A stretch of 64,000 nt of DNA from Trachythela sp. YZ-2020 (GCA_016169945.1 JADLSH010000280.1:1-64000), one strand, 5' to 3'; shown: positions 9,348-20,773, counted from the stretch's first letter. Notes: a model not told the origin generated them from the letters alone. Numbers and translations are program-made.

Positions 9348-11909
9348 CAGGGTTGGCATTTCAGCCGGCTAAAAATATGTTCTGCCAGTTGGGGCATTCC
9401 ACGACAAAACGACAAACGCTTGACACCCTCATGTTTAAAAAAATGCAGAAAATTTGTTTATAGGTTACTGGTAGGCGCCAGAGCCAGATGTACCAATCTT
9501 TTAAACTTCTCAGAGCAACGGTCACCGAGTTATAGCCTCGGGCACTTTTGAGAGGTCATGCCGCAAGGCTATCTTTGATCGCCTGTAGCTCGTAAGTAAA
9601 CAACACCAGCTGATCAAAATAGCATATGGTTGAACTCGCAATGATGCAAGTCAACTTTTGGCTATTTCGGATTTGTAATTATTTTTAACTTCGACCCCGT
9701 GACCTCGTGACCTAATGTCGACATCATGACCTTGACCTGTGGCCAATCGAAAGTTGTATTTTTGCCTTAGCCAAATCAAGCTTCATGAATTATCTTTCGA
9801 TAAAACATACAAAAACAATGGGTTTTGCCTAAAAACGTTTTTTTTGCTTCGGAAATACGCCTGTAGACGGCGCTGCGAACACACTTTTGTGTATCTCCGG
9901 ACTGGGTAGAGATATCAAAGATGCAGTAAACGGCATTCGATTGGTATAAACATTCTGCGCCGGAAATGTAAGAATACTTTTTTGATCTGAGGTAAATGTC
10001 AAGGTCATATTTAAGGTCAATTGTTGAAAATTGTGTAATCTGTCTATCTCCGGAACTAAAGGTCGGACCGGAAAATTTCAAACGGCATTCGATAGCCCTC
10101 ATCTGCCCGATCTCGAAACACTACCCATTGACCTTTTCAGTGACCTGTGACGTCACAGGTCGGTCAAACAAGGTCAAATCGGCCCGATAGCTATCTCCGG
10201 AACCAATGGTCGGATTGACACGATTCAAACGCCATTCGATAGCCCTTGCTTTTGTGATCTAAAGCCACCCTAAGTTGACCTGTTTAGTGACCTTTGACGC
10301 CACAGGGACCGCATGACAGCGTCCGCAGCGCACAAACCATCGTGCAGACCTTCAGTAATGACGTCATAACTCTGTGACCTGACATGACCTGAAATTCGTT
10401 TTACATCACTATACGCTTTAGATCACAAAAGCAAGGGCTATCGAATGGCGTTGGAATCGTGTCAATCCTACCATTGGTTCCAGAGATAGCTGTCGGGCAG
10501 ATTTGACCTTGTTTGACCGACATGAGACGTCACAGTTCACAGAAAAAGGTCAACGGGTAGTGTTTCGAGATCGGGCAGATGAGGGCTATCGAATGACATT
10601 TGAAATTTTCCGGTCCGAACGTTAGTTCCGGAGATAGACAGATTCCACAATTTTCAACAATTGACCTTAAATATGACCTTGACCTCAGGTCAAAAATATA
10701 TATTCCTACATTTCCGGCGCAGGATGTTTATACCTATCCAATGCCGTTTACCGCATCTCGATATCTCTAACCAGACCGGAGATACACAAAAGTGTGTTCA
10801 CAGCGCCGTCTACATGCTTATTTACCAAGCAATTTTTTTAAAGGCAAAACCCATTGTTTTTTGTATGTTTTATTGAAAGATAATTCATGAAGCTTGATTT
10901 GGCTTAGGGGAAATATACAACTTTCGGCTGGCCACAGGTCAAGGTCACGAGGTCAACATTAGGTCACGAGGTCACGGGGTCGAAGTTAAAATAATTAAAA
11001 ATCCAAAATAGCCAAAAGTTGCCTTGCATCATTGCGAGTTCAACCATATGCTATTTTGATCAGCTAGTGTTGTTTACTTACGAGATGCAGGCGATTAAAG
11101 ATAGCCTTGCGGCATGACCTCTCAGAAATTCCCGAGGCTATAACTCGGTGACCGTTGCTGAGAATTTTAAGATTGGTACAGCTGGCTCTGGCGCCTAACA
11201 GTACCCTATAAACAAATTTTCAGCATTTTTTAAAACATGAGGGTGTCAATTTGATATTTTTGGGTCGTTTTGTCGTGGAATGACCCAGTTGCCGGTTCTT
11301 ACCGGCAAAAAGTGGCAAAAAAATGGAAAAAATAAAATAGTATTTTCTGCAATAAAAAGGTCTGGAATGATTTCATACTGCAGATAAGTTCAAAACATTG
11401 ATAAATCAATGCAGCAAAATAAAATAATAAAATGATTAAAAATGTAGTTCAGAATGCTTATCAATACAAATCTGCAGCTACAAGGTCTCTGAAACCATGT
11501 GGAATGTTCTTCCAGTCTTGGGTCAATCATGCATGCTAATTTACAGTATTCATAGCCCAGTCTGAGAAATGTGCCAGTCTGCAAAACATGGCAGGTTTCG
11601 ACCAGATCTGGCCGGTGCAGCCATCGGCCGCACCGGCAGTGGAGCCGGTGTGATTGGTAAGGGCTGCATATGTCTACCTTTGGTCATAGTAAGGGACCCT
11701 TCCACTGCATGGCTATTATCTGAGTAAAGCCAGTGTGTAAATTAGGAAATATATGCCTAAAGCATTGTGTAGTCACCCTGACTTCTTGCAGAGGCTTGTG
11801 CATGGCTCCTTTCAACTGATCTATTTTTTGCCACCTATTTTTTGCCAGCCGGTAATAACCGGTAAAAACCGGTGGCAAAAAATCAAATTGCCGGCTGCTG
11901 CCAACCCTG
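9348..11909. mobile_element. 2.56-kb hAT-type non-autonomous element carrying a giant inverted repeat
   Basis: The ends are CAGGGTTGGCA and TGCCAACCCTG, followed inward by CAGCCGGC / GCCGGCTG. Flanking octamers TTATTGAG (9340-9347) and TTCTTGAG (11910-11917) differ at one base, as expected of an old hAT target duplication. Most of the interior (about 9370-11300) is one long inverted repeat with arms of about 950 bp and a centre near 10335. No transposase is seen. Confidence 0.75.
9370..11300. repeat. About 1.9-kb inverted repeat with TGACCT/TGACGTCA motifs
   Basis: The outer limits are GGGGCATTCCACGACAAAAC on the left and its mirror GTTTTGTCGTGGAATGACCC on the right. Arms match over almost their whole length, for example GGGCTATCTTTGATCGCC-like and CAAATCAAGCTTCATGAATT blocks. 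The arms hold many TGACCT/AGGTCA half-sites and TGTGACGTCACAGG. Short open frames in it are mirror copies and not genes. Confidence 0.85.
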
Positions 11910-12005
11910 TTCTTGAGCTTTGGGTGCCCTTTGACAGTGAACGCAGATTTACCCAGAGTTGTCCCTCTTTATATTTGTTCACTGACCTGATGATATTTGT
12001 TCACA

Positions 12006-12039
12006 GGCGTGAACACCCTGTTGACAGGGTGTTCACGCC
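12006..12039. other. Perfect 16-bp hairpin
   Basis: GGCGTGAACACCCTGT, a 2-base spacer, then ACAGGGTGTTCACGCC form a perfect inverted repeat. There is no T-run after it, and no neighbouring gene. Confidence 0.8.
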
Positions 12040-12214
12040 CTGAACAGTTCTTCTACTTTTCCCATAGTCATGATGTGAAACGTTTTGATGCAGAGTGAAA
12101 CGAGTTTGCTTTAGTAAATTTGTGCAGAAAATGCTAAAATTAGTGTGAATATGGTAGCATCTGGTAGCAAAATGCTAAATTAATATACTGTTAAATTTGG
12201 CATCATATTTCCAT

Positions 12215-12510
12215 GTTGCACGGACTGAGATTGCTGGCACCTAGTTTTCCCAACTGAATCACCTACTATTTGTCACCATGCCACATTTGTTTACTATTTG
12301 TTTGGGCTGTTTACCAACTATGTGATAGGTAGCTCATGCACTATCAATTCGTGAGAAAAATTCGCCATTATGAGGGGTCCTTACATATATGCTGTTATGA
12401 GCTGTTTGAACACATGGATGATTTTTTTGGGATCAGATTGTTGATTGCATCTCCTTATAACGGCAATTTTGGTGACATGATCAATTTTTATAGGTTGGGG
12501 AGCAAAATGT
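12215..12510. repeat. Dispersed repeat family, second copy
   Basis: Contains CTGGCACCTAGTTTTCCCAA, CATGCCACATTTGTTTACTA, GGGCTGTTTACCAACTATGT and GCAATTTTGGTGACATGATC, all shared with copies at 7.8, 19.9, 21.9 and 23.4 kb. Confidence 0.6.
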
Positions 12511-12611
12511 CGACAGCCAATAAATCGAATGCCATTTTGTCGAATCCTAAAAGCCGTAACTCGACATGAACAAAAAAATCTAAATTGGCGGAAAGTACAC
12601 TCGGTGCCGTA

Positions 12612-12662
12612 GGCAAGCTCCTGTATCGTAGGTTACATGAGGTTAGGTTAGGTCAGGTTGTG
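12612..12662. repeat. TTAGG-like segment with shared flank
   Basis: AAGCTCCTGTATCGTAGGTT then ACATGAGGTTAGGTTAGG. The same flank joined to the same pentamers occurs inverted at about 29880-29915, so this is a piece of a dispersed element rather than random telomere-like DNA. Confidence 0.6.
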
Positions 12663-13292
12663 TTATTTTAGTGTCTGGCGTGTCGACTTTTTGTCATGTT
12701 GACACAGTGTCAACATTTTCAACATTTTACCTGGAAAATCAGTTTTTGGGGATCATGAAATGTCATCCTTGCTGACAATTTTCATCCTTTTAGCGCATCC
12801 AATCCACCTTCGAGGGGTGGGAGCGGCAAATTTAGCAAAATAGTTGTATTTTTGGCAGATGCTTCCTCCCCTGCCCTCCCCATTTATCTTTCATTTTCAT
12901 CTTTCACTGGCTCGTAATTACTTCTGTTTTCATCTGCACAGTTAACTGAAAACCTATTTTTGGACACTGTCAGTCGACATCTTGCTTGTCGACTTTTTAC
13001 GAGCCAACCATTTTCAGATCAATAAGTTTTCAGATTGCCGGAACCTAGTATGCCAAACTGATTTTATGATTTGGTTGGCATCCCTAATCATGATCTCTGA
13101 CTGCACTTTAGCTGACTTTAGCCTTCAACGTACCTTTTGTATGACATTCGTGAGCCAGACTGACCCCCATTTTCATCACCTTCGTCCATCTTGACAGAAA
13201 TGCTGGATCAATAAACTGTAGACTTGACCGAATACATACTTGCTAGGTAGCAACTATCGACAACAATAGGTCCTGCATGGAGATAGGCACCT
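12663..13292. other. No gene recognised
   Basis: AT-rich DNA without recognisable coding motifs or long repeats. Runs such as GTCGACTTTTT occur on both sides (about 12682 and 12988), suggesting a decayed inverted-repeat element. Confidence 0.35.
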
Positions 13293-13302
13293 ATACCAAA
13301 TG

Positions 13303-13885
13303 GGTCTGTATCGCAAAGCCAACACGTTCATAAAGCCAACACGTTTATAAAGCCAACACAATCATAAGGCCAACACGTTCATAAAGCCAACACGATCATA
13401 AAGCCAACACGTTCATAAAGCCAACACATTCATAAAGCCAACACGTTCATAAAGCCAACACGTTCATAAAGCCAACACATTCATAAAGCCAACACGATCA
13501 TAAAGCCAACACTTAGTTTGACGAACCACCACTAGGATGAAAATCATGGTCCTTATTGCATCGCAGCATCACTTTGTGCATCTTCAGCCTTTCCACTGCC
13601 TGTGTTCAAATACAGCAACTTGACACTAGGATGGCAAGAAAAGACGAAGACTGGCTGCGATGCAGTAAGGGCGATAATTTGTATCCTGGCGGCTATTCGT
13701 TGAACTAAGTGTTGGCAGTATGATCGTGTTGGCTTTATGAACGTGTTGGCTTTATGAACGTGTTGGCTTTATGAACGTGTTGGCTTTATGATCGTGTTGG
13801 CTTTATGATTGTGTTGGCTTTATAAACGTGTTGTCTTTATGAACGTGTTGGCCTTATGATTTTGTTGGCTTTGTGAACGTCCCCC
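13303..13885. mobile_element. Foldback element built of a 17-bp minisatellite, 10-bp target duplication
   Basis: The left arm (about 13317-13515) is a tandem array of CATAAAGCCAACACGTT. The right arm (about 13712-13882) is the mirror array GGCTTTATGAACGTGTT. The spacer is also inverted: CCTTATTGCATCGCAGC near 13550 mirrors GCTGCGATGCAGTAAGG near 13655. The identical decamer ATACCAAATG flanks the element at 13293-13302 and 13886-13895. The element has no coding capacity. Short tandem repeats as arms and a 9-10-bp duplication resemble foldback (FB) or MULE-type elements. The class is inferred. Confidence 0.85.
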
Positions 13886-14020
13886 ATACCAAATGTGGGC
13901 ATTCCACAATTTAAGTCCGCTAATTGCTAATCCCCTAATTGTGGATTAACATAAAAGTTGGTGAATATTGTTAGCGGGAATTTTTTAAAGCATATTTGCA
14001 GTTCGCGGAATGCCAAATTA

Positions 14021-16407
14021 GGGGAAGGGGGTATAAATTCGTACACTTAAAGGAAAGAAGTCACCTTAACGTTAGTTTTGAATTGAGATAGCCAAGTTGT
14101 AGAGGATGTTTTGAAATCATGTGTGACTATTTCATTTTCGCCCAAAATGCTCTTATTCGTTCATAATCAACCTGTATATAAGAGCTCTTCCCGATATCGG
14201 GTACGGTTCCCGCCGTCACGCGACACAGCAGTTGTATGAATCAGACACCCGCGTCCCCGGCTCGAGCGGCGGCCGGCGTGCCATGCCGATGCCTGAGCCA
14301 GCAGGCAATGACGTCACTGTGACGTGCATCTCAGTACGGTTGTCGACATGAAAACGCGTATACCATGGAAATTGTTGTACAAGCATGATCACATTAGTCA
14401 TTTTTAGCAATAACAACCTAGAATCATTGTATTAAATACAACTTTACAAGGTGACTAGTTCCCTTTAAGGGTTCCTTTCACTTTCCTGTGTTTTCCTGGA
14501 TGTCCTTGCTGATGACCTCCACTGGCTATGTTTCTGCCGATTACTGGTACTTTTGTGATAACAAACAAAACAAAATATGCTGCCATAATAGCCATAATTA
14601 TTGGCAGAGCCCTCTTTCCCAGTTGCTTGTTCTCTGATAGTGGTGATCATAATATCGTACACGTTTTTGTGCATGTTCGTAAATTCGTACATGGGCTGTA
14701 TTTTACCGTGTGTAAACTCGTACACTATAATTATGAGCTCATAGTAAAGCATGGAAATGAAATATAATTAGCGAAACATTATAATGCAAAGAACAGTGAT
14801 ATTCCATCCCCCCACACCCAGCATCGGAACCAGTGGGGTGGGGAGGGGAGGGGGGAGGCATCAGAGCTGCGGCGCCCATGTGGGCCGCATCCTTGAAACA
14901 GCGGACCCCGGACGTCCCCGGGGACTGGCCGGGGTCCCGCGAGAGGGCCCGGTGCGGACCCCGGACGTCCCCGGGGACTGGCGGGGGTCCCGCGAGAGGG
15001 CCCGGTGCGGACCCCGGACGTCCCCGGGGGCTGGCGGGGGTCCCGCGAGGTGCGGACCCCGGACGTCCCGGGGGGCTGGTCCGGACCCGGACGTCACCGG
15101 GGGGGTCCGGGTCTGGAGAGGCCCGTGCCCCCACGGGGGGCTGGCGGGGTCCCGGGAGAGGGCCCGGTGCGGACCCCGGACGTCCCAGGGGCTGGCGGGG
15201 GTCCCGGGAGAGGGCCCGGTGCGGACCCCGGACGTCCCAGGGGGCTGGCGGGGGTCCCGGGAGAGGGCCCGGTGCGGACCCCGGACGTCCCCGGGGGGCT
15301 GGCGGGGGTCCCGGGAGAGGGCCCGGTGCGGACCCCGGGCGGCTGGCTGGGGTCCCGAGAGGGCCCGGTGCGGACCCCGGACGTCCCCGGGGGCTGGCGG
15401 GGTCCCGGAGAGGGCCCGGTGCGGACCCCGGACGTCCCCGGGGGCTGGCGGGGTCCCGGGAGAGGGCCCGGTGCTGACCTCGGGCGGCTGGTTGGGGTCC
15501 GGAGAGGGCCCGGTGCGGACCCCGGACGTCCCCGGGGGGAGAGGGCCCGGTGCGGACCCCGGACGTCCCCGGGGGGCTGGTGGGGGTCCCGGTAGAGGGC
15601 CCGGTGCGGACCACGGACGTCCCCGTGGGGCTGGCGGGGGTCCCGAGAGAGGGCCCGGTGCGGACCCCGGACGTCTCCGGGGGCTGGCGTGGTCCCGAGA
15701 GAGGGCCCGGTGCGGACCCCGGGCATTCCCGGGAAGCTGGCGGTGGCCCCGAGAGGGCCCGGTGCAGACCCCGGAAGTCCCCGGGTGGCTGGCGGGGGGA
15801 TCACCCGCTGACGCATGGTCCAGCCAGAGGCCCATACTATCCACTCTCCAGGAGAAATAACGCACAATGATCCGCTGATTCATCATTTACAATGCCATTA
15901 ATACCGTACGAGTTTATGAACATGCCATTTCAGACAATAATTGTCATCCGTACAGCATGTACGAGTTTGTGAACCATGCAAAAATACTGTTCATTAATTC
16001 GTACACCACTAAATGTGCCAATAATACATAAACTATCAACAACACATCAATAGCGAGAGCAAAATAGTAAGCCCAAAACAATTTGCTACGTCAAGCATGT
16101 CAACAACACGGCATTAGCGATTGTTTTTCCCGCCTACCGGTGTTTAGCCACGGAGTGGCGCCACTGTCGTTTTCACAAGCTGGAACTGGGAAACGCAAGA
16201 AATTGGTGTCCCACTTTCTGTTCCCGCCACAACTGCTGAGAACCAATCAGCGAACGTGTACCGACATGTGCTCTGCGAAATGAAAAATAACCGTACTTTT
16301 ATCATGGTGGCGCATCTGCGACGAGCGTGAAGTTGTTTATTAGCAAGACGGCTGAGAATGTTGAGTGTACGAAATTCAGAACTGTACGAGTTTATACCCC
16401 CTTCCCC
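14021..16407. mobile_element. 2.4-kb TA-flanked element with GC-rich minisatellite core
   Basis: Both ends read inward GGGGAAGGGGGTATAAA then YTCGTACA; about 24 bp match. TA lies outside each end, so a Tc1/mariner-like or similar TA-targeting insertion is likely. TTCGTACA/CTCGTACA motifs recur inside (about 14680, 14716, 15905, 15960, 15992). No transposase frame is recognised. The core is the GC-rich array. Confidence 0.7.
14895..15800. repeat. About 53-bp GC-rich minisatellite, roughly 17 copies
   Basis: The unit joins GGACCCCGGACGTCCCCGGG, GGCTGGCGGGGGTCCCG and GGAGAGGGCCCGGTGC; length varies (about 52-54 bp, some shorter). Several frames on both strands are open across it (up to 358 codons) and encode only Gly/Pro/Arg-rich repeats, which I treat as artefacts. 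Confidence 0.95.
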
Positions 16408-17990
16408 TATAGTCTGCTAACGCAAACCTTCAAAACCTGCCAAAATGATATTGTTGTCTTTGTTGAAATTAAATTGAAAATTTGAGAAGCTGGTGTTTGT
16501 CAATGGAAACATGCATCTCTTGAAGGAGTGCCAATAAAGGATGTGGCATGTGGCAAATGTGGCAATAAAAGGTTAGCAGACAAAAAAATGGTTAGCAGAC
16601 TGTTGCGGAATTAATTAGTGGACTAAAAAATTCTTCGCATTTGCAATTTGCAATAGCGGACCAGCAAAGCTGGTAAATGTGTGGATTAGTGATAGCAGAA
16701 TTCCCAACAAAGTTAGCGTAATTGCGAATTGTGGACTAACAAAAAATTAGCAGGTGTCCACCTCTGCCAAATGCACAACTTAGCACGAGCTTGCATTGTT
16801 TTTCCGGGCACTCGTTTACACTGGGAATTTGAAGGGTGCGTTCGGCCAGTGAAACAAAATTCTCAGAATCATGGAAAGTTATTCGGAATAACGTAAAATT
16901 TTCTGGAATTAGCACGTTTGCATTTGGCCAGCAGTGAAGAAAAAAAGTATTCACTGAAAACAATCCAGAAAATTTCCCTGTTTTCTGGAAAATTCTCAAA
17001 GCATCTTTCGCCAAACTAATAATTTGTATTTGCTAAAACGCAAGCATTTTCATCGCATAAATTATCCCAAGACAAAAATGTATTCACTGGACGAATCTAC
17101 CCTAAATCGTGTCACAGGTCCATTCCCAGTACAAACGAGCGCCAGGCAAAACTCCGCAAGCTCAAGCTCGTGCTGAGTTGAAAATTTGTTATCTCCAATC
17201 AGGACCATAACTAAATCACGGAGATCCTATAACTATGGAATATGTATAGGATCTCCGTGGCTAATGTGGCTAAATCACCGCCGACGAGAAACGAAGAAAC
17301 ACCTCGAAGAAACATACAGCGACAAACGCAGCGCAATTGGCACAATTTCGGGGGATAGAGGCGAATATCAGGTTCAACAAGTGCTTAATTTTAATTAGTT
17401 GTCTGTTTGTTTATGAAGCAGCTTGTTTGGACAAAATAGGAACACTTGAAAATAATCATAAAAACATGTTACGATTGTCATCTTATTCACTGTCTGCGAC
17501 TTTTTAAATATTTATCAATATTTATCTGACTTTTCACAATGCGCTCACCAGCACTATGTTCACTTTTCAGCCATTTTCTTTGGTGCGCGATTTAAGAAGT
17601 GATCGCGTTAGGATAGGTAGGTACTTAGGTACCTACATTAGTCCATGTATACCTATCCTATATACCTATTGTGTTTCTATTTTGTGTTGTGGCTGGTACA
17701 TTGACCTTGGTATGTTGCTGTCAATTGTGAGTCAATTGTGATTGCTGCCAAACAGTCAATTGTGATGATGGACACGATTTCGATGGCTGCGCCAATGCAC
17801 AGAAGTGGCTGCCAAATGGGGCGTGGTACCTAGGTACCTACCTACCACTGAAGCATGTATGAGGAAAAAGACTGCTGCAGGCTGGAGACAAGGTTGAAGT
17901 GAAGTCGGCTGGTGATTATCATACTGCAGTCATAGTGGAGATGGGTAAGTCATGTTGTTTTGATAACGTGTACCACTGTACCTACCTACC
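16408..17990. other. No gene recognised; one hairpin and GTAC-rich simple DNA
   Basis: AT-rich. A 15-bp perfect hairpin CACGGAGATCCTATA...TATAGGATCTCCGTG lies at 17217-17259. GGTACCTAGGTACCTACC-type simple repeats lie near 17615-17660 and 17825-17850. CTGGAAAATTTCC-like words occur at about 16865-17000. Confidence 0.5.
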
Positions 17991-17992
17991 TA

Positions 17993-18160
17993 CCTATGTA
18001 TCCATTTATTGGTGCTGCTCGTTCATTCAAGCGGTCATGGTTTTTGGGTGCCTTTCTGGCGCATTGGGTTCTTATGTGATGGATCCTGCGGGTACCGAAT
18101 GCTCGATGGAAAATTTTCCACCTGGATGGAGAATATTTGATGTGTTCCGAATGCACACTT
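17993..18160 (+). repeat. Direct repeat A1 with GGAAAATTTTCC palindromes
   Basis: About 150 bp from GTTCATTCAAGCGGTCA to GTGTTCCGAATGC is repeated at 18953-19125 with about 90% identity by eye. Each copy carries GGAAAATTTTCC and ends in a TTCCGAATGCRCMCTTA motif, which looks like a transposon terminus. Confidence 0.7.
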
Positions 18161-18388
18161 AGGGTGCGTTCGGAGCGCGGATAATCCGGAAAATTTTCCG
18201 TCTGACGGAAAATTTTCCGTGATCATGTCGTTCGGAGCGCGGATCATACGGAAAATTTTCCGGATCCTGCGGATAATTTTTCAAACGCGATTTCAGGATT
18301 CGTCGTAAATGCGGCATGTATGGCGCATACAGTTCGAAAGTGACGCATACTTGGGAAGCGTTATCATGCATTATATGCATCACTATAT
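18161..18388. repeat. GGTGCGTTCGGAGC-headed repeat with GGAAAATTTTCC cluster
   Basis: AGGGTGCGTTCGGAGCGCGG starts the segment, and a near copy GTCGTTCGGAGCGCGGATCA follows 60 bp later. GGAAAATTTTCC occurs three times in about 70 bp, giving overlapping palindromes. This is probably part of a MITE with GGGTGCGTTCGG ends. Confidence 0.55.
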
Positions 18389-18917
18389 CAGTCGGGGAAA
18401 CTATGGTCATGCGTAGTCAATTTTAGCACCTGCTAAAATTGACGACGCTCCGCTATTTTGGACATAAAAATCATCTTTCCAAATTTAATTGACCACCCAA
18501 ACTTCTTTTCTCATGCGTAAACATTGAAAAATTGATATTAGTGATGCGGCAAATTCACGTGCTGCACTGACCTTGCCGCACGCATGCGCTCAGGAAAACG
18601 GACTACTAAATAATAGAGGCTATTGCGCAGTGCTGTGCATGGCCATTGCAATGCTAAATTTTATTGTTGCATAAATAAAACATCAGTTCAACATTGAGAT
18701 TGACATCTTCAATGCTGGAATCGTGCAGTATTTCTTGGTGATGCTGATGGTCCAAGAAAAACACGCATTTTTTTGTCCTCGGTATACATTAGTGTACCTG
18801 ACTGCAAATCAGCTTTTCCCCATTGTAAATTTTTCAAAATGGTGGATTGCGTCGTCAAAAATAGCGGATCGTCGACATGCTAAAATTGACTACGCGTGAC
18901 CATAGTTTCCCCAACTG
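18389..18917. mobile_element. MITE with 40-bp inverted ends (CAGTYGGGGAAACTATGG)
   Basis: The left end CAGTCGGGGAAACTATGGTC, then a segment through GTCAATTTTAGCA, mirrors the right end finishing CATAGTTTCCCCAACTG. ATAT is present on both sides, but a full target duplication is not obvious. A related copy lies at 19178-19691. Non-coding. Confidence 0.7.
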
Positions 18918-18952
18918 ATATGAGGTAAAATGCTCGTAGTAACGTGTATGCG

Positions 18953-19125
18953 TCCGTTTATTGGCGGTGCTCGTTCATTCAAGCGGTCACGGTTTTCGGG
19001 TGCCTTTCTGGCGCATTGGGTTCTTATGTGGCGGATCCTGCGGGTACCGAACGCTCGACGGAAAATTTTCCGCCTGGACGGAGAATATTTTACGTGTTAC
19101 GTGTTCCGAATGCGCCCTTAGTATT
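18953..19125 (+). repeat. Direct repeat A2
   Basis: Second copy of 17993-18160; see that entry. It ends TTCCGAATGCGCCCTTAG. Confidence 0.7.
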
Positions 19126-19177
19126 CGTTCAGATACCACGAGCAAAAGTTTGCTGCAAATCATGTGGTTGATCAGAT

Positions 19178-19691
19178 CAGTTGGGAAACTATGGTCTGCA
19201 TAGTAAATTTTAGGGTATTCACAGAGCAGGCATCCCTGAACCTGGCAACACGAAAATCCCAAGATCTGGAGACAAATCTAGGGATTTTTAGTAGTAAAAA
19301 ACTTGAAACTTTATATTTAAATCTAACATTTACCTAACCTACCATAGGTTAGGTCAGGTTAGGTTAGGTTTAAATATACAATTTCTAGTTTTTTATTACT
19401 ACTAAAAATCCCTAGATTTGTCTCCAGATCTTGGGATTTTTGTGTTGCCAGGTTCGGGGACGCCTGCTCTGTGAATACCAATTTTTGCACATGCCAAAAT
19501 TGATGATGCTGTGCTATTTTTGACAATGCAATCTGCCATTTTGAGAGATAAAAAATTACACAACACATGATAAAAACAAAGTTTAGGTGCTCAATTACAT
19601 GTCGAAATGATGGTTTGTACATCAAAATAGCAGTGTTATCAATTTAGCATGTGCTAAAATTGACCATGCATGACCATTGTTTCCCTGACTG
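19178..19691. mobile_element. Related MITE with a nested palindromic insertion
   Basis: The ends CAGTTGGGAAACTATGGTC and CCATTGTTTCCCTGACTG are diverged versions of the 18389-18917 ends. The interior is interrupted by the palindromic element at 19214-19479. Confidence 0.65.
19214..19479. mobile_element. Palindromic MITE with TTAGG repeats at its centre
   Basis: Arms of about 105 bp begin GGTATTCACAGAGCAGGC and contain AAATCCCAAGATCTGGAGAC; they match with few differences. The loop (about 19333-19371) is ACCTAACCTACC...GGTTAGGTTAGG, i.e. telomere-like pentamers forming the apex. AATTTT lies on both sides and may be a target duplication. Confidence 0.8.
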
Positions 19692-19699
19692 AGGGTACT

Positions 19700-20575
19700 T
19701 ACTGATCGGCTGTCAGCTGACTAAGACATAATACACAGTTCAGATGACAGATGGCACCATTGTGATGTGTCATGATGTCAGTGTGAGGAAATGTGGGGTG
19801 GCAAACCATCTAGTAGGTTATACTATATTATTTTATTTGCTGCCATTGTCTTATCATGGCTTGTCGGCAGCACTAGTTCAAATGTCTGCTGAAAGTGGTG
19901 CCATCAGTGGTGCCTATTTGAACCAGCATCAACAATTATTGCTATTTGTCATCATGCCACATTTGTTTACTATTTGTTTGGGATGTTTACCAGCCAGGGC
20001 CGGAAGAGTTCGTGAACTTACAAGGCCTTCTCGTTCAAAGTTCAAAATGGTTTGGCTTCAGTTCAGTTCAGTTCCCTAGCCACCAGTTTGTCTGGAAAGT
20101 TCGTTCAGTTCGTTCAATCGGGGGCCGCCGATTTTAAAACGTTCAGTTCGTTCAGTTCGAAGTTCACTCAGTTCAGTTCAGTGGGACCCCCCCCCCCTGA
20201 CGGAGCCGCGAGACACCCACACACAACCCCCCGAAAGCCCGTGATCCGTGTGTGGGTGTCTCGCGGCTTGGACGGTGTAGGGGGCGGGTCATTCTCGCCC
20301 ACTTGTCCGGGGTGTGGTGTGGTGTCGGGGTGACGCAAATTCAGTTCAAAATGGTTCAAAAAAAGTTCGTTCAGTTCAGTTCGCCTGCCTGATCGGGTCG
20401 ACTGCCAGATCGTTCAGTTCAGTTCGGGGCACGGGGGCTAAGTGCCTCCGTTCAGTTCGGTCAGTTCAGTTCACGAACTCTTCCGGCCCTGTTACCAACT
20501 ATGTGATATGGTAGCGCATGCACTACCTTTCACCATTCACCAATCACCATTATGATGGGTCCTTATTAGAGGTGC
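19700..20575. repeat. Dispersed repeat family, third copy, interrupted
   Basis: Carries GGTGCCATCAGTGGTGCCTA, CATCAACAATTATTG and, after the insertion, ACCAACTATGTGATATGG. The hAT-type MITE at 19995-20491 sits within GTTTACCAACTATG. Confidence 0.6.
19995..20491. mobile_element. hAT-type MITE with GTTCA-repeat arms
   Basis: The ends are CAGGGCCGGAAGAGTTCGTG and the exact mirror, ending CACGAACTCTTCCGGCCCTG. The flanking octamers TTACCAGC (19987-19994) and TTACCAAC (20492-20499) differ by one base. The host reads GTTTACCAACTATG without the element. Both arms are dominated by GTTCA/GTTCAGTTCA pentamers. Non-coding. Confidence 0.9.
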
Positions 20576-20773
20576 CAGATTCTGAGATTCCTTGTCCAAT
20601 GTCCAAGAGATAGGTCAGCTGTCCAACCAAAAAATGTCCAAAAATCAAGCTGTCCAAAAATGTCCAATTTTGATAAAATAACGATTATACCCATGCCAGC
20701 TTAAATATCAACTTAATACGTCATTTTCATTGTATGTCACATCAACCTCACCTGGTTATAAGCTAAACATGTA

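Noticed and set aside
9776..10876. Two similar small proteins encoded at 9829-10102 (minus) and 10661-10876 (plus)
   Set aside because: They are mirror copies from the two arms of the same inverted repeat, with no domain or conservation signal.
13315..13515. CRISPR-like array of 17-bp repeats
   Set aside because: The repeats are contiguous without unique spacers and are mirrored 200 bp away; the genome is eukaryotic.
14739..15886. Overlapping open frames of 200-358 codons on both strands
   Set aside because: Produced by the GC-rich minisatellite, which has almost no stop codons in any frame.
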